Below, in pieces: positions 5,290 to 5,296 of a stretch of 5,296 nucleotides of DNA. The DNA is from Succinatimonas sp. CAG:777 (lineage in GTDB: Bacteria > Pseudomonadota > Gammaproteobacteria > Enterobacterales > Succinivibrionaceae). The position numbers and the translations under genes are program-made. A model generated the notes under the pieces. The model had not been told where the DNA came from and made no database searches. It worked only from the letters and a program-made list of their open reading frames with translations. Location of the stretch: positions 1 through 5,296 of the forward strand of contig HF987935.1 of assembly GCA_000431835.1 (NCBI GenBank), read 5' to 3'. The first letter of the stretch is position 1. The number at the start of each line of letters is the position of its first letter.

Positions 5290-5296
5290 AATGAAG

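Overview
The window looks like a piece of chromosome from a low-GC gammaproteobacterium. The adenylate kinase can be aligned from memory with the E. coli enzyme almost residue for residue, and the glycine tRNA is close to E. coli tRNA-Gly(GCC), but the DNA is AT-rich with long A/T tracts between genes. The combination suggests a host-associated anaerobe such as a member of the Succinivibrionaceae. That placement is an inference and was not checked against any database.

Layout, right to left, because every protein gene is on the minus strand: (1) A tRNA-Gly(GCC) gene on the plus strand at 5214-5289 has a textbook sigma-70 promoter and an A-tract UP-like element. (2) A 240-bp divergent AT-rich spacer carries short palindromes and a repeated octamer, plus a plausible extended -10 promoter for the leftward genes. 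(3) xseA encodes the large subunit of exonuclease VII, with an unusual serine-rich N-terminal extension. It is followed after 32 bp by a GTG-started secreted protein with a DUF3298/RsiV-like C-terminal half, probably in the same transcript. (4) A 160-bp spacer contains a clear extended -10 promoter driving adk (adenylate kinase). One base after the adk stop codon begins a small secreted protein of unknown function, so the two are probably translationally coupled. (5) About 70 bp further downstream lies the left end of an IS3-family insertion sequence, which runs off the left edge of the window. Its orfA is intact. Its orfB lies in the -1 frame, reachable from an A7 slippery heptamer, but orfB carries a further one-base deletion that breaks the DDE transposase, so this copy is probably dead.

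Functionally, the window joins housekeeping genes (a tRNA, a DNA repair exonuclease subunit, a nucleotide kinase) with two secreted proteins of poorly known role, and a decayed mobile element has landed at the end of the adk transcript. No defence system, CRISPR array, prophage or biosynthetic cluster is visible. The points most worth a second look are the IS-tip hairpin that could insulate the transposase from read-through out of adk, the adk-coupled secreted protein, and the Ser-rich XseA extension.
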